Shown: piece by piece, positions 35,677 through 45,300 of the stretch
Layout: every line of letters begins with the position of its first letter
Numbering within the stretch: position 1 is the first letter of the stretch
Origin: Zhihengliuella salsuginis
GTDB taxonomy: Bacteria; Actinomycetota; Actinomycetes; Actinomycetales; Micrococcaceae
Assembly: GCF_014651715.1 (NCBI RefSeq)
Contig: NZ_BMXK01000001.1
Location: 186,001 to 250,000, forward strand
Direction of reading: 5' to 3'
DNA: 64,000 nucleotides
Program-made: the position numbers and the translations under genes
The notes under the pieces: generated by a model
What the model saw: only the letters and a program-made list of their open reading frames with translations
The model's database searches: none
What the model was told of the DNA's origin: nothing

Positions 35677-37048
35677 TCTCGATCATGCCCGCGACCTCGG
35701 CGGTGAACGCCTCGGCCGCCTGCGCGGGGGACGCCTGCTTGAAGAGCACCTGCTCGAGGTGGCGGGACAGGACGTTCTGGGCGTCGCTGCTGCCCTGCGG
35801 CGGGACCACCGGGGTGCCCGCGATCTCGGGTTCGATCTCGGACATGAAGTCGAGGAACGCCCGGTCCGGTGCCTCGAGGACGTCCATGACGGCGTCCTCG
35901 GTGGCGCTGTTGGCGGGTGCGCCCCGGTCGACGCGCAGGATGGCGGCGGCCTCGGGGTCGTTGACGAGGAAGTCCAGGAAGGAGACGGCCGTCGGGTTGG
36001 AGGCGGCCCCGGCGCCCAGCGACCAGAACATGGTGGGCTTGAAGTAGGCGCCGTTCTCCGCCGCGGCCCCGGCGGCGCTCGGCGGGCGGAGCATCACCAG
36101 GTCGCTGCCGGTGGTGGCGGCGAACGAGCTGAACTGGTTGGCCCACGACCACGTCATCCCGGCCTTGTTGGTGCCGAAGGCGGACTGCTCCAGCGGGACG
36201 CCCTGCTCCTCGGCTGCGCCGGCCGCGCCGAGACCGGCCTCCGTGTCCATCAGGTCGAGCAGGTAGGCGAACATCTCCGTCAGCGTCCGCGTCCGGTAGC
36301 CCAGGCCGCCGTCCGCGGAGTAGAGGTCCTCGCCGTGCTGGCGCAGCCACGTGACGAGGTAGGCCTCGTTGACCCCGTAGACGGTGCCGACCGTGTCGGC
36401 GCGCGAGGCCTGGATCTCGCGGGCGATCCGCGCGTAGTCCTCCCACGTCCAGGTGGTGTCGTCGGGGAGGTCGACGCCGGCGTCCGCGAAGACGGCCCGG
36501 TTCGCGAGGACGCAGTAGCTGTTCTGGCCGGTACTGATCCCGTAGAGGGTTCCGCCGACCGTGCCGGCCTCCAGAGCGCCGGCCGAGACCGTCCCCAGAT
36601 CGAGCCCGTCGACGGCTCGCAGGTCGGCGAGGATGCCGCGGCCGCCGTACTCGGAGATGTACTTCTGGTCCATGTTGATGATGGCGGGCTCGTCGCCGGC
36701 CGCCGCCTGCGTGGCCAGCCGGTCCCAGTAGCTGCCCCACTGCCCGGGCTCGCCGTCGATCGTCGCGTCGGGGTGCTGCGCGAGGTAGGCCGCGATGACC
36801 TCGTCGGTCTGCCGGTTCAGGTAGTCGTTGCCCCACCAGGCGAAGCGCACGGGCCCGCCGCCGCTGGATGCGTTGCCGCTGGAGCTCGCTGCGGTCTGCC
36901 CGCCGCACGCGGCCAGCACGCCGGCGGCGCCGAGGCCGAACCCGCCGGCCAGGACGGACCGGCGCGAGAGGGCGTGGCGGCCGCGCGGTCGGACCGATGC
37001 CCGCGTTGCGCCTCGGGAGGTGCGGTGGAAGGCGGTGGGGTTGCCCAT
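35669..37048 (-). CDS. Orphan sugar ABC substrate-binding lipoprotein (Tat-type signal)
   Basis: 459 residues. LSRRSVLAGGFGLGAAG (residues 27-43) is a twin-arginine signal and the lipobox LAAC places Cys48 at the lipid anchor. A Ser/Gly-rich linker and then a family-1 binding fold follow (FAWWGNDYLNRQTDEVI opens the mature domain). GGAGA precedes the ATG. No permease gene follows; only the esterase gene does, so this importer component must use permeases encoded elsewhere or have moved into this place. Divergent from the three-gene PLP operon. Confidence 0.87.
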   Translation of the reverse strand: MGNPTAFHRTSRGATRASVRPRGRHALSRRSVLAGGFGLGAAGVLAACGGQTAASSSGNASSGGGPVRFAWWGNDYLNRQTDEVIAAYLAQHPDATIDGEPGQWGSYWDRLATQAAAGDEPAIINMDQKYISEYGGRGILADLRAVDGLDLGTVSAGALEAGTVGGTLYGISTGQNSYCVLANRAVFADAGVDLPDDTTWTWEDYARIAREIQASRADTVGTVYGVNEAYLVTWLRQHGEDLYSADGGLGYRTRTLTEMFAYLLDLMDTEAGLGAAGAAEEQGVPLEQSAFGTNKAGMTWSWANQFSSFAATTGSDLVMLRPPSAAGAAAENGAYFKPTMFWSLGAGAASNPTAVSFLDFLVNDPEAAAILRVDRGAPANSATEDAVMDVLEAPDRAFLDFMSEIEPEIAGTPVVPPQGSSDAQNVLSRHLEQVLFKQASPAQAAEAFTAEVAGMIESA

Positions 37049-37204
37049 GGGAGTTCTCCATTCACGTCATCGGGATGGTGCGTTCGTTTGTTCCCGACAG
37101 GCTACGGCGCGCCCGGGCGCGTGGGGAGGGAACCGTCCGGATGGGCACCACGCCATACCTGGCGGGCATGGCTCCACGAAAGGAAAACTGAACGCCAGCC
37201 GTTA

Positions 37205-37227
37205 ATTCGCCGCGAAATCCGGCGAAT
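37205..37227. promoter_or_regulatory. Perfect 8-bp inverted repeat upstream of the PLP-enzyme operon
   Basis: ATTCGCCG (37205-37212) and CGGCGAAT (37220-37227) are perfect inverted arms with a 7-nt spacer. It is the most AT-flanked structure in the 268-bp divergent gap 37049-37316 and lies 90 bp upstream of the first operon gene. It could be a dimer operator or a leader hairpin. No known iron, zinc or cobalamin signal was recognised. Confidence 0.4.
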
Positions 37228-37316
37228 GCCGTGCTCCCGGGCAACCGTGGGACATGATGTGTCGAGACCGCGCGTGTCGCGCGGATCACTGCACGTGACG
37301 AGTCGAGGGGGTTCCG

Positions 37317-38336
37317 ATGATTACTCCGGATGGAAGGGACTGGCTGCAGACGCCGGTCGTGGAGCTGGACCGGCTGTTCCCGGACGCGGGGGCGCGGATC
37401 TTCGCCAAGCTGGACCAGCTGCAGGTCGCCGGCAGCACCAAGGAGCGCACGGCGGCCTCGCTCCTCGACGGGGCGGAGGCGGACGGGCGGCTGCTGCCCG
37501 GCGGGACCGTCGTCGAGTCGAGCTCCGGCAACCTCGGGATCGCGCTGGCCCGGCACTGCGCCCTGCGCGGCTACCGGTTCGTCGCCGTCGTCGACGCGAA
37601 CGCGAACGCCGCCGCCGTGCGGATGATGACGGCGTTCGGGGCCGGTGTCGAGCGCGTGGCGCCCGCGGACGGCAACCTGCTCGCCGCCCGTCGTCGCCAT
37701 GTGCAGGAGCTGCTCGCCGAGATCGACGGCGCGGTCACGACGGATCAATACGGGTCGCCGTACAACCCGCGCGCCCACGAGACGTCGACCATGCCGGAGT
37801 TCCTCGCCGCCGCCGGCACCCTGGACACGCTCTTCGTCGCCACCAGCACCACCGGGACGCTCGTGGGCTGCCACCGCTACCTGCGCGCCCACGGGCTGGG
37901 CACGCGGCTGGTCGCGGTCGACGCCGCGGGCTCCGTGCTCTTCGGCGGCGCCCCGGCCCCGCGCCGCCTGCCCGGGCTCGGCGCCGGCATCCTGCCCGCG
38001 CTGCACGACCACGCCCGCCCCGACGAGACCGCCAGCGTCCCCGAACCCGATATGATCTGGGGCTGCCGCCGTCTGGCCCGCACGGAGGGGCTCCTCGCGG
38101 GGGCGTCGACCGGCGCGATCGTCGCCGCCCTCGCCCGCCACCTGGCCGGGCCCGGCGCCGCGCCGGGGGAGCGGGTGGGCCTGCTCGTCCACGACTCGGG
38201 AGTGCCCTACCTGGACACCGTGTACGACGACGGCTGGGTCGCCGAGGCCTACCCGGACGCCGCCGCCGGGGTGCTCGGCACCGCGGCACTCGAGTCCGCA
38301 CTGCCGCCGTCGTCCGCCGCGCGCACGGCGCCGTGA
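37317..38336 (+). CDS. PLP-dependent cysteine-synthase-like enzyme (SbnA/Y4xP-like)
   Basis: 339 residues, fold-type II PLP enzyme. Lys42 in VAGSTKERTA corresponds to the Schiff-base lysine, SSSGNLGIAL (residues 68-77) is the substrate Asn loop, and STTGTLVG the phosphate-binding glycine loop. GAGGGGG lies 7 nt upstream of the ATG. Relatives include cysteine synthases and SbnA, which makes N-(2-amino-2-carboxyethyl)-glutamate from phosphoserine and glutamate. A biosynthetic rather than housekeeping role is suggested by the coupled FAD protein and decarboxylase. No SbnB-type dehydrogenase or serine acetyltransferase adjoins it. Confidence 0.82.
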   Translation: MITPDGRDWLQTPVVELDRLFPDAGARIFAKLDQLQVAGSTKERTAASLLDGAEADGRLLPGGTVVESSSGNLGIALARHCALRGYRFVAVVDANANAAAVRMMTAFGAGVERVAPADGNLLAARRRHVQELLAEIDGAVTTDQYGSPYNPRAHETSTMPEFLAAAGTLDTLFVATSTTGTLVGCHRYLRAHGLGTRLVAVDAAGSVLFGGAPAPRRLPGLGAGILPALHDHARPDETASVPEPDMIWGCRRLARTEGLLAGASTGAIVAALARHLAGPGAAPGERVGLLVHDSGVPYLDTVYDDGWVAEAYPDAAAGVLGTAALESALPPSSAARTAP

Positions 38337-39949
38337 ACGGACGGCGGGCCCGCATCGGCGTCGTCGGCGCCGGCCCGAAGGCACTCTTCGCCCTGCAGGA
38401 GCTGCACGCGCGGCTCCCCGACGGCGCGCGCGTCGCCGTCGACGTCTTCGACCCGGCCGCGCCGGGAGGCGGCGCGGTCTGGGACCCGGAGCTGCCGGCC
38501 GCCCTGCGCCTGAACGCCCCCGCGGCGATGGTCGACGCCCGCGGTGCCGGCTGGACCGAGACGCTCGCCGACTGGATCGAGCGGGTCCATCCCGGGCACG
38601 CCGGGGAGCCGTACCCGCCGCGCCGGCTCGTGGGCGAGTACCTGCGCCTGGCGTTCGAAGCGCTGGCGGCCGGTGGCCGCCTCGAGCTGCGCCACCACCG
38701 GGTCCGCATCGGCGGCCTCGGCGACGGGTCGGGCCTGATCGATCCGTCCGCCTACGACGAGGTGCTTCTGGCCACCGGGCACGCCGGGGCCCCGCCGCGC
38801 CCCGCGGAGGCCGCCGCGGGCATTCCGGCGGGCGCGGAGGCGACCGTCCGCGGGGCGGCGCTGACCGGCCTCGACGCGGTGCTGCTGCTGACCGAGGCGC
38901 GCGGCGGGCGCTGGCGCGCCCTCCCGGCGGATCCGCTCGGGTTGCTCGCCTACGAGCCTTCCGGCGCCGAGCCGTCCCTCATCCGCCTGGCCTCGCGCAC
39001 CGGGGTCCTCATGGCGCCCAAGCCGGAGCACCCGCACCCGGGCCTGCGGCCGATCGTCGAGGCGGCGGCCGCGAGCGTCCGGGACTGGGGAAGGCGCGTT
39101 CGTACGACGGCGGCTGCACCCGACCCGGCGTTCCCGCACACCTTGGCAGCGGCCGAGGCCGTGCCGCTGGATCCGCTGTGGCGCGTGCTGATCAGCGCCG
39201 GCCGCGAGGCCGCCGACGCCTACGGCGTGCAGACGAGCGGGCTGCGCCTGTGGCGGGCACTCCTGACGGGCTGTGCCGGCGCCGAACCCGAGGAGCGCGC
39301 CGGCCGGCGGCCGGCGGAGTTCCTGCGCTCCCGGCTCGCGATCGATGCCGGCCTGGCCCGCCCCGACGAGCCCTGGATCCTCGGCCGGCTGTGGCAGGGG
39401 GTCTACCGGGACATGGTGGGAGCGCTCGACCGGCTGCCCCGCTCCGCGCGGGACCAGAGGCGATTCCGGGCCATCGCCGCCCAGCAGGAACGTTCGGCCT
39501 TCGGCCCGCCGGCCGAGACCGTCCGCAAGCTCCTGGCCCTGCTCGACGCGGGGCTCGTGGAGATCAGCGTCGGCGTTCCGGCCGGCGGGGCGATCGTCGA
39601 CGCGGTCACGACGGGGCCGGGAATCCTGGCGGCGCCGGCGGCACCTGCCTCCGCCGCCGAGTTCCACGACCCGCTCTACGCCGACCTGGACCGCAGGGCC
39701 CTGACCACGGTCCGGCCGGGCGAGCGCGGCATCCTGACCGACGCCGACGCCGCCTGCGTGGGCCCCGCGGGGCACCGGACCGGGTGGCTCTCAGCCCTCG
39801 GCCGCCCCACCGAGGACCCGGTGCTCGGCCACGATACGCTCGACCGCACACTGCACGACGACGGCCGGCGGTGGGCGGCCGCCGTCGTCGACCGCCTCGC
39901 TCGCCGGCAGGAAGACCACGGACCCCGGAAGGAACACGCCAGCGCATGA
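38333..39949 (+). CDS. FAD/NAD(P)-binding oxidoreductase (YdhS-like) of the PLP operon
   Basis: 538 residues from GTG 38333, overlapping the previous stop by 4 bp. The N-terminal GVVGAGPKALFAL (residues 9-21) is an FAD dinucleotide motif of the PF13454-type family; GGGAVWDPE and LRLNAPAAMVD follow as in that group, then EVLLATGHAG. The 300-residue C-terminal part is helical and unusual. In this operon it may oxidise or reduce an amino-acid conjugate made by the PLP enzyme. Function unproven; homologues in other pathways are described only as FAD/NAD(P)-binding proteins. Confidence 0.75.
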   Translation: MNGRRARIGVVGAGPKALFALQELHARLPDGARVAVDVFDPAAPGGGAVWDPELPAALRLNAPAAMVDARGAGWTETLADWIERVHPGHAGEPYPPRRLVGEYLRLAFEALAAGGRLELRHHRVRIGGLGDGSGLIDPSAYDEVLLATGHAGAPPRPAEAAAGIPAGAEATVRGAALTGLDAVLLLTEARGGRWRALPADPLGLLAYEPSGAEPSLIRLASRTGVLMAPKPEHPHPGLRPIVEAAAASVRDWGRRVRTTAAAPDPAFPHTLAAAEAVPLDPLWRVLISAGREAADAYGVQTSGLRLWRALLTGCAGAEPEERAGRRPAEFLRSRLAIDAGLARPDEPWILGRLWQGVYRDMVGALDRLPRSARDQRRFRAIAAQQERSAFGPPAETVRKLLALLDAGLVEISVGVPAGGAIVDAVTTGPGILAAPAAPASAAEFHDPLYADLDRRALTTVRPGERGILTDADAACVGPAGHRTGWLSALGRPTEDPVLGHDTLDRTLHDDGRRWAAAVVDRLARRQEDHGPRKEHASA

Positions 39950-41427
39950 ACACGACCCCGACGCCGACGACACCGGAGGCCCCGACGGCGACAGCTCCCG
40001 CGCCGCCGGACCGGTCGCTCTGCCGCGGCCCCCAGCCGCTGACCGCGCGGCTGGAACCCTGGATGGAGGAGCTCCTCGCGGACGACGGAACCTGCCGACG
40101 GCTCCTGGCCGAGCACGGCTCGCCGGTCAACGTCATCGACACGGCGCCCCTGGTGCGCAACATCGGCGAACTGCGAGCGGCCGCCGCGGCGCACGGCGTC
40201 GACTTCGAGGTGTACGTGGCGCGCAAGGCCAACAAGGCGATCGCGGTCGTCGACGCGGCCCGCGACGCCGGGGCCGGGATCGATGTGGCGAGCGACGACG
40301 AGCTCGCCCAGGTGCTCGAGCGCGGCGTCGACCCCGCGAAGATCATCCTGACCTCGGCCGTGAAGCCGCCGGCGACGCTGCGGCGCGCGCTGGACGCCGG
40401 CGTCGTCGTCAGTCTCGACAACCTCGACGAGCTCGACGACCTGCTCGCCGAGACCGGAGGGGAGCCGGCCGACGTGGCGCTGCGCCTGGCCGCACAGGCG
40501 CCGGGGATCCGGCCCACGCGCTTCGGCCTTCCGGGCGACGAGTGGCTCGAGGCCCTCGGAGCCGCCGGCGGCCGGGTGCGCGTGAGCGGTGTGCACTTCC
40601 ATCTGCACGGCTACGCGGCCGGGGACCGGGTGACGGTGCTGGGCGAGGCGCTGGCGTTCGTGGACCGGCTGCGGGAGGCCGGGCACGACGTGCGGTTCGT
40701 CGACATCGGCGGCGGCATCCCGATGTCCTACCTGGACGACCGGGCGGAATGGGACGCGTTCTGGGCGGCGATGCGCGCCCGCCGCGACGACCTGCGCGGG
40801 GGAGCGGCGAGTGGGCAGCTGACCTGGAACGACGAACCGCTCGGGCTCGACGGTTCCGGTGTGGTCTACCCGTTCTGGCAGGAGAGCACGCGCCGCGGCT
40901 GGCTGGAGAGCGTGCTGGCGGGCCGGATCGGCGGGGCGGGCGTCGCGGAGGCGCTGCGCGATCGCGGCCTGCAGCTGCGGTGCGAGCCCGGGCGTTCGGT
41001 CCTCGACGGGTGCGGGCTGACGCTGTCCTCCGTCGCGTTCCGCAAGAACCGCGCCGACGGCGTCCCGCTGGTGGGGCTGCACATGAACCGGACGCAGATG
41101 CGCTCGACCTCGCTGGACGTGCTCATGGACCCGATCCTGGTGCGTTCACCCGGTGCGGAGGCCGGGCCGGAGGTGGATGCCTACCTGGTCGGCGCCTACT
41201 GCATCGAGGACGAGCTGATCCTCCGCCGGCGCCTGCGGTTCCCCGCCGGCGTGCGCCGCGACGACGTCGTGGCGTTCCCCAACACGGCCGGCTACCTCAT
41301 GCACATCGTCGAGAGCGCGTCCCACCAGATCCCGCTCGCCGCGAACGTCGTCCGCCGCGGCGGCGGGTTCGAGCGCGACCTGATCGATGGGCGGCAGTTC
41401 GGGGTCCAGAAGGAGCAGGGGCACTGA
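39946..41427 (+). CDS. Y4yA-type fold-III PLP decarboxylase (DapDC/SbnH-like)
   Basis: 493 residues from ATG 39946, coupled to the FAD gene by ATGA. Alanine-racemase/DAP-decarboxylase fold: YVARKANK holds the PLP lysine (K94), HFHLHGY the ring-stacking His, VDIGGGIP the phosphate loop, CEPGRS (346-351) the EPGR motif, and GAYCIEDE (C419, D422) the subunit-interface Cys/Asp pair. An extra 60-70 residue segment (about 265-335, with TWNDEP and VVYPFWQE) sets it apart from LysA and matches my memory of the Y4yA family. It probably decarboxylates a diamino-acid or conjugate from the operon. Confidence 0.8.
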   Translation: MNTTPTPTTPEAPTATAPAPPDRSLCRGPQPLTARLEPWMEELLADDGTCRRLLAEHGSPVNVIDTAPLVRNIGELRAAAAAHGVDFEVYVARKANKAIAVVDAARDAGAGIDVASDDELAQVLERGVDPAKIILTSAVKPPATLRRALDAGVVVSLDNLDELDDLLAETGGEPADVALRLAAQAPGIRPTRFGLPGDEWLEALGAAGGRVRVSGVHFHLHGYAAGDRVTVLGEALAFVDRLREAGHDVRFVDIGGGIPMSYLDDRAEWDAFWAAMRARRDDLRGGAASGQLTWNDEPLGLDGSGVVYPFWQESTRRGWLESVLAGRIGGAGVAEALRDRGLQLRCEPGRSVLDGCGLTLSSVAFRKNRADGVPLVGLHMNRTQMRSTSLDVLMDPILVRSPGAEAGPEVDAYLVGAYCIEDELILRRRLRFPAGVRRDDVVAFPNTAGYLMHIVESASHQIPLAANVVRRGGGFERDLIDGRQFGVQKEQGH

Positions 41428-41447
41428 GCGGCGGGGCCCGCAGAGGG

Positions 41448-42305
41448 TCAGGGGTGACGGGCGCCTTCTCCGCTGAGCACGGCGCGGTACCCCTCGCGGT
41501 AGGTCGGGAACGCGAACGTGAAGCCGGTGCCCAGGAGCGCGGCGTTCGAACAGCGCTTGCTGCCGCCCGAGGCCATCGGCACGTCGCCTGTGGGCGGAGT
41601 CGGTACGCCCAGCTCCTGAGCCAGGAATCGAAGCACGTCGCCCAGCTCTGCTGGTTCGGTGTCGACCCCCAGGTAGAGCGGCGCCGGATCCGGTACGCGC
41701 GTGGTGAGGTGGACGATCGCCTGCGCGGCATCGTCGCGATGGATCCGGTTGGTGTACCGGGGCTCGTCGGGGAGGACCGCGCGCCGTGAGGCGACGCGGT
41801 CGATGAGCATGGTGCGCCCGGGACCGTAGATGCCGCCCAGGCGCAGCGCGGTGAAACCGGTGCCGGTGGCCGCCAAGCCTCTGGCCAGCAGTTCCTCCGC
41901 CTCCAACTGGATTTCGCCCCGCCAGGTCCGCGGTGCCGGATCCGTGGTCTCGTCGACGAGGCCGCCGTTCGCCTCGCCGTAGACCGCCGTCGACGAGACG
42001 TAGAGGACGCGGCGCGGGGCGACTTCGTCACGCTCGAGGGCCCCGATGATCTTCTCGGCACCGCCGACGTACCCGGCCCGGTAGGCCTCCCGTTCCCGGG
42101 ACGACGCCGAGGCGGTGATGACGACGGTGTCTACGTCGCGCGGGATGGCCGGAAGCTCGGCGGTCAGGTCGGCTTCCACGCCCTCGATCCGGGGAGGCAG
42201 TTTTTGCGGCGACCTGCGCCAACCGATGACTCGATGGCCGGCCCGGGCGAACCGCAGCCCCGTCTCTGTCCCGAGGTCTCCGCATCCGGCGATCAGTACG
42301 CTCAT
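41448..42305 (-). CDS. NAD(P)-dependent epimerase/SDR-like protein (YeeZ-like)
   Basis: 285 residues. Rossmann motif IAGCGDLGTETGLRFA (residues 5-20), RVLYVSSTAVYGE with the atypical SDR Tyr, and LRLGGIYGPGR, as in extended epimerases. The YxxxK lysine is not in its usual place (YGEAN), common in the YeeZ-like NAD-binding group. Convergent with the PLP operon and immediately downstream (46 bp) of jetC, in the slot where a JetD gene would normally lie. No clear pathway link. Confidence 0.82.
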   Translation of the reverse strand: MSVLIAGCGDLGTETGLRFARAGHRVIGWRRSPQKLPPRIEGVEADLTAELPAIPRDVDTVVITASASSREREAYRAGYVGGAEKIIGALERDEVAPRRVLYVSSTAVYGEANGGLVDETTDPAPRTWRGEIQLEAEELLARGLAATGTGFTALRLGGIYGPGRTMLIDRVASRRAVLPDEPRYTNRIHRDDAAQAIVHLTTRVPDPAPLYLGVDTEPAELGDVLRFLAQELGVPTPPTGDVPMASGGSKRCSNAALLGTGFTFAFPTYREGYRAVLSGEGARHP

Positions 42306-42351
42306 GGGTCCAGTCTGGCACCACGCATGACGGGGGTGCGATTCGTCGCCG

Positions 42352-45300
42352 CTAGCGCAGCACGATGTCCGTCGCCACCGCCGGGGAGAGACCCGTCGCC
42401 ACGAACCCGGAGACGTTCGAGCCCGGATGCTTGACGATGTCGGAGATCGAGCCCAGGTGCCTGGCCAGGTCCACCTTGTCCTCGGGAGCGGCCAGCAGCA
42501 GCTGGAACCCGAACTCCTGCAGCGCGTTGATGCCCGCCCCCGCGTACTCCGCGTTCGCCTGGATGAACGCCTCGTCGATCATCACCGTCCCGTAGGTCGT
42601 GAAGCCCTGCGTCGCCAGCCCCAGCTGGTAGGCCAGCGCGGCGCCCATGATGAAGGAGGTGAACCGCTGTCCCTCGCCGCCGGAGAGCGTGCCCGGCTCC
42701 AGCCCGGCCTCGACCTCGCCGTTGCCTTTGTGCTCGTTGCAGCTGATCAGCACGTGCCGGCGCACGTCCAGCACGGTGTCCCGCCACGCGGCCCGGCCGG
42801 GGTCGTCGAGCGCGTCCACGAGCTTCTCGAGCCGCTGGTACTGCGCCGTCAGCGTCGCCTCGCCCGCACCGTAGGCGTGCCCGAGGGCCTCCTTCAGCTC
42901 CGCCTTGAACGCGCGCGCCTCGTCCGGCACGGCGGTCGCCAGCTCGAGCCGCAGCCGCGAACTGGTCCCGTCCGGTCCCTGCTCGAAGGGCACGTCGGAG
43001 AGGATCTGGTTCAGCGGCTCGATGCGCTCGCCGATCGCCCGCCGCTCCTCCTCGAGCAGCTGCAGCAGGTCGGAGAACCGCTCGTAGGACCGGTTGGAGA
43101 AGTACTCGCGGAACTCCTCCTCGCGCTGGGGCAGCCCCTCCTGCACGATCGACTCGTAGAGGCGCACGTACTCCGGCGCCGCGTCGACGCCCGTGCCGTG
43201 GGTGGCCGACGCCCCGGGACCGAACGCCCGCGCGAACTCGCGGAACGTCTCCGTCAGGTCCGCCTCCGCGGCGAAGATCGCCTGCTTCGCCTGCGCGGCC
43301 TCGCCCTGCAGCTCGAGGGCCGCGGACGACGACGACGCCTCCACCTCCGCGCCCGTCGCCGCGGCGGCCAGGTCGCCGAAGCGGGCGAGGAGCTCGGCGC
43401 GCTCCGCCTCCGAGGCGCGCTCCGGGTCCGCCCCGGCCGGGCCGTCGCCGGTGCCGGAGGCCGGCACGGGGACCGCGGCGGAGAGCCGCCGCTCGGCCGC
43501 GGCCAGCGAGGCCTCGAGCGCGGAGGCCTCGCTGCGCAGGACCGCGAGCCGGCCCACGGTCGCCTCGCGCTCCTCCTGCGCCGCCTCGAGCGCGGACCGC
43601 ACCTCGGCCAGCGAGGCGTCGTCGTTCACGGCGGCCGCCAGCCGGGCCTCGAGTTCGGCCACGGCCGCGGCGGCCGGTTCCGTGTCGAGCCGCGCGAACT
43701 CGCGGGTATCGTTCGCGAGCGCGGTCAGGGCCCGCATGCGCCCGGCGAGGTCCCGGGTCGAGGCGCTGCGGTCGTCCGCGGCGGCCTCGGCGGCGTCCCG
43801 CTCGGCCTCGAGGTCCGCGGCGGCGGCCTCGAGCTCGGCGATCTTCTCCTCGTTGGTGAAGCCCAGCAGGTAGTTCGAGGCGGCGATGGAGCGGGTGTCC
43901 CGCTCGAACGTGCCGCGGCCGGTCTTCAGGGTGCCCGAGAGGGAGATCGCCCGCTCGTGCTCGTGCAGCTGCGCGTCCGATTCGACGCACGCCAGCGGGT
44001 AGTCGGCGGCGACCTTCGCGCTCAGCCACGCGCCGGCGTCGTTGTCCTTGAACTCGAGCTTCGTGACCAGGTCGTCCGCGCCGGGCGCCGCCCGCCGGGG
44101 CGCGTGCGAGGTGTCGACCCAGCGCAGCCGGGAGCCCACGCCGTCCGCCGCGCCGGAGTCGATGGCGCGCGTGACCGCGGCCAGGTGCTCGCCGGGCACC
44201 AGCAGCGTGGTCGCCAGCCGCCGCAGCGCCTTCTCGGCGGCCGGCCGCCACGCACCCGCGGCCGGATCCAGATCCACCAGCTCGCCGCCGAACGGCAGCG
44301 CCTCCGGATCGAGCCCGGTGACCGAGCAGATCGAACGCCGCGCCGTCGCGGACCGGTCGTCGATGTTGGAGCCGCGCCGCCTGTAGGAGTCGATGTCGGC
44401 CCGCAGCTGCCGCAGCTTCTCGCGGGCGGTCATGACCTGGGCCATGGCCTCGTACTCGAGCGTGCGGGTGTCCTGCTCGATCGATTCGAGCCGCTGCGCG
44501 GTCTTCGCCGCCTCGGCCCGCATCGCGGCCAGCCCGTCGGCGGTGAAGTCGAGTTCGACGCCGGCGCGCCCGGCCTCCGCGGCCAGCTTTCCGGCCGTCT
44601 TCTCCCGTTCGGCGAGGCCGGCGCGTGCGGTCTCGAGCTCGCGTTCGAGGGTGCGCACGGCCTGGCCGCCGTGGGCGTCGTGCTGCTCCTGCAGCGAGGC
44701 GACGCGGGTGTCGAGCGTCGCCTTGGCCTCCGCGGCCGCGGCGATCTGCTCGCGGTGCCCGGCGAGGTCGGAGCCCAGCCGGGCGACCTCGGCGCTCTGC
44801 ACCTCGGCGGCGCGCGAGGCGCGCACCTGCGGCAGGACGACGTCGTACAGCCGGGTGGCGCTGGAGCGCTCGGTGAGCAGCTCCAGGTAGCGGCCGTAGC
44901 TCTCGGGGACGAGCTCGAGGGCGTCGCGCTGGGCGCGGGCGGTCTCGAGCTGGCGGTGGATGCCGCGCAGGTGGGCGAAGTCCTCCACCGCCCCGTCGGC
45001 GGCCGCGAGCGTGGCCGGGGCCTCGAGGACCTCCTGGCGGAAGAAGAGGTTCACGCCGCGGTCCAGACCCTTGCCGTTCTGCAGGGTGCGCAGCAGGCTG
45101 AAGGCCTTGTCGTGGTCGATGCCGAGGCGGCGGCGGAACCGCTCGGCGAAGGTCTTGTGGGTGTCGTAGACCTCGGACCCGGGCAGCGCCTTCAACAGGG
45201 TGGAGACGGAGAAGCGGCGCGAGCCGGGCTGGGCCAGCTGCTCCTCGAGCGCGGCGGTGTCCAGCGGGGCGTCGCCGATCACGTAGTGCTTGCCGACCTG

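Noticed and set aside
37061-37200. Riboswitch in the leader before the PLP/FAD operon
   Set aside because: The segment is GC-rich with several possible stems, but none of the conserved cores I know (SAM, SAH, TPP, cobalamin, glycine, guanidine) could be found.
37317-41427. Staphyloferrin B-type siderophore cluster (SbnA/SbnH match)
   Set aside because: No NIS synthetases, no SbnB homologue, no siderophore exporter or iron-uptake genes and no iron box were seen, so the similarity is only at enzyme-family level.
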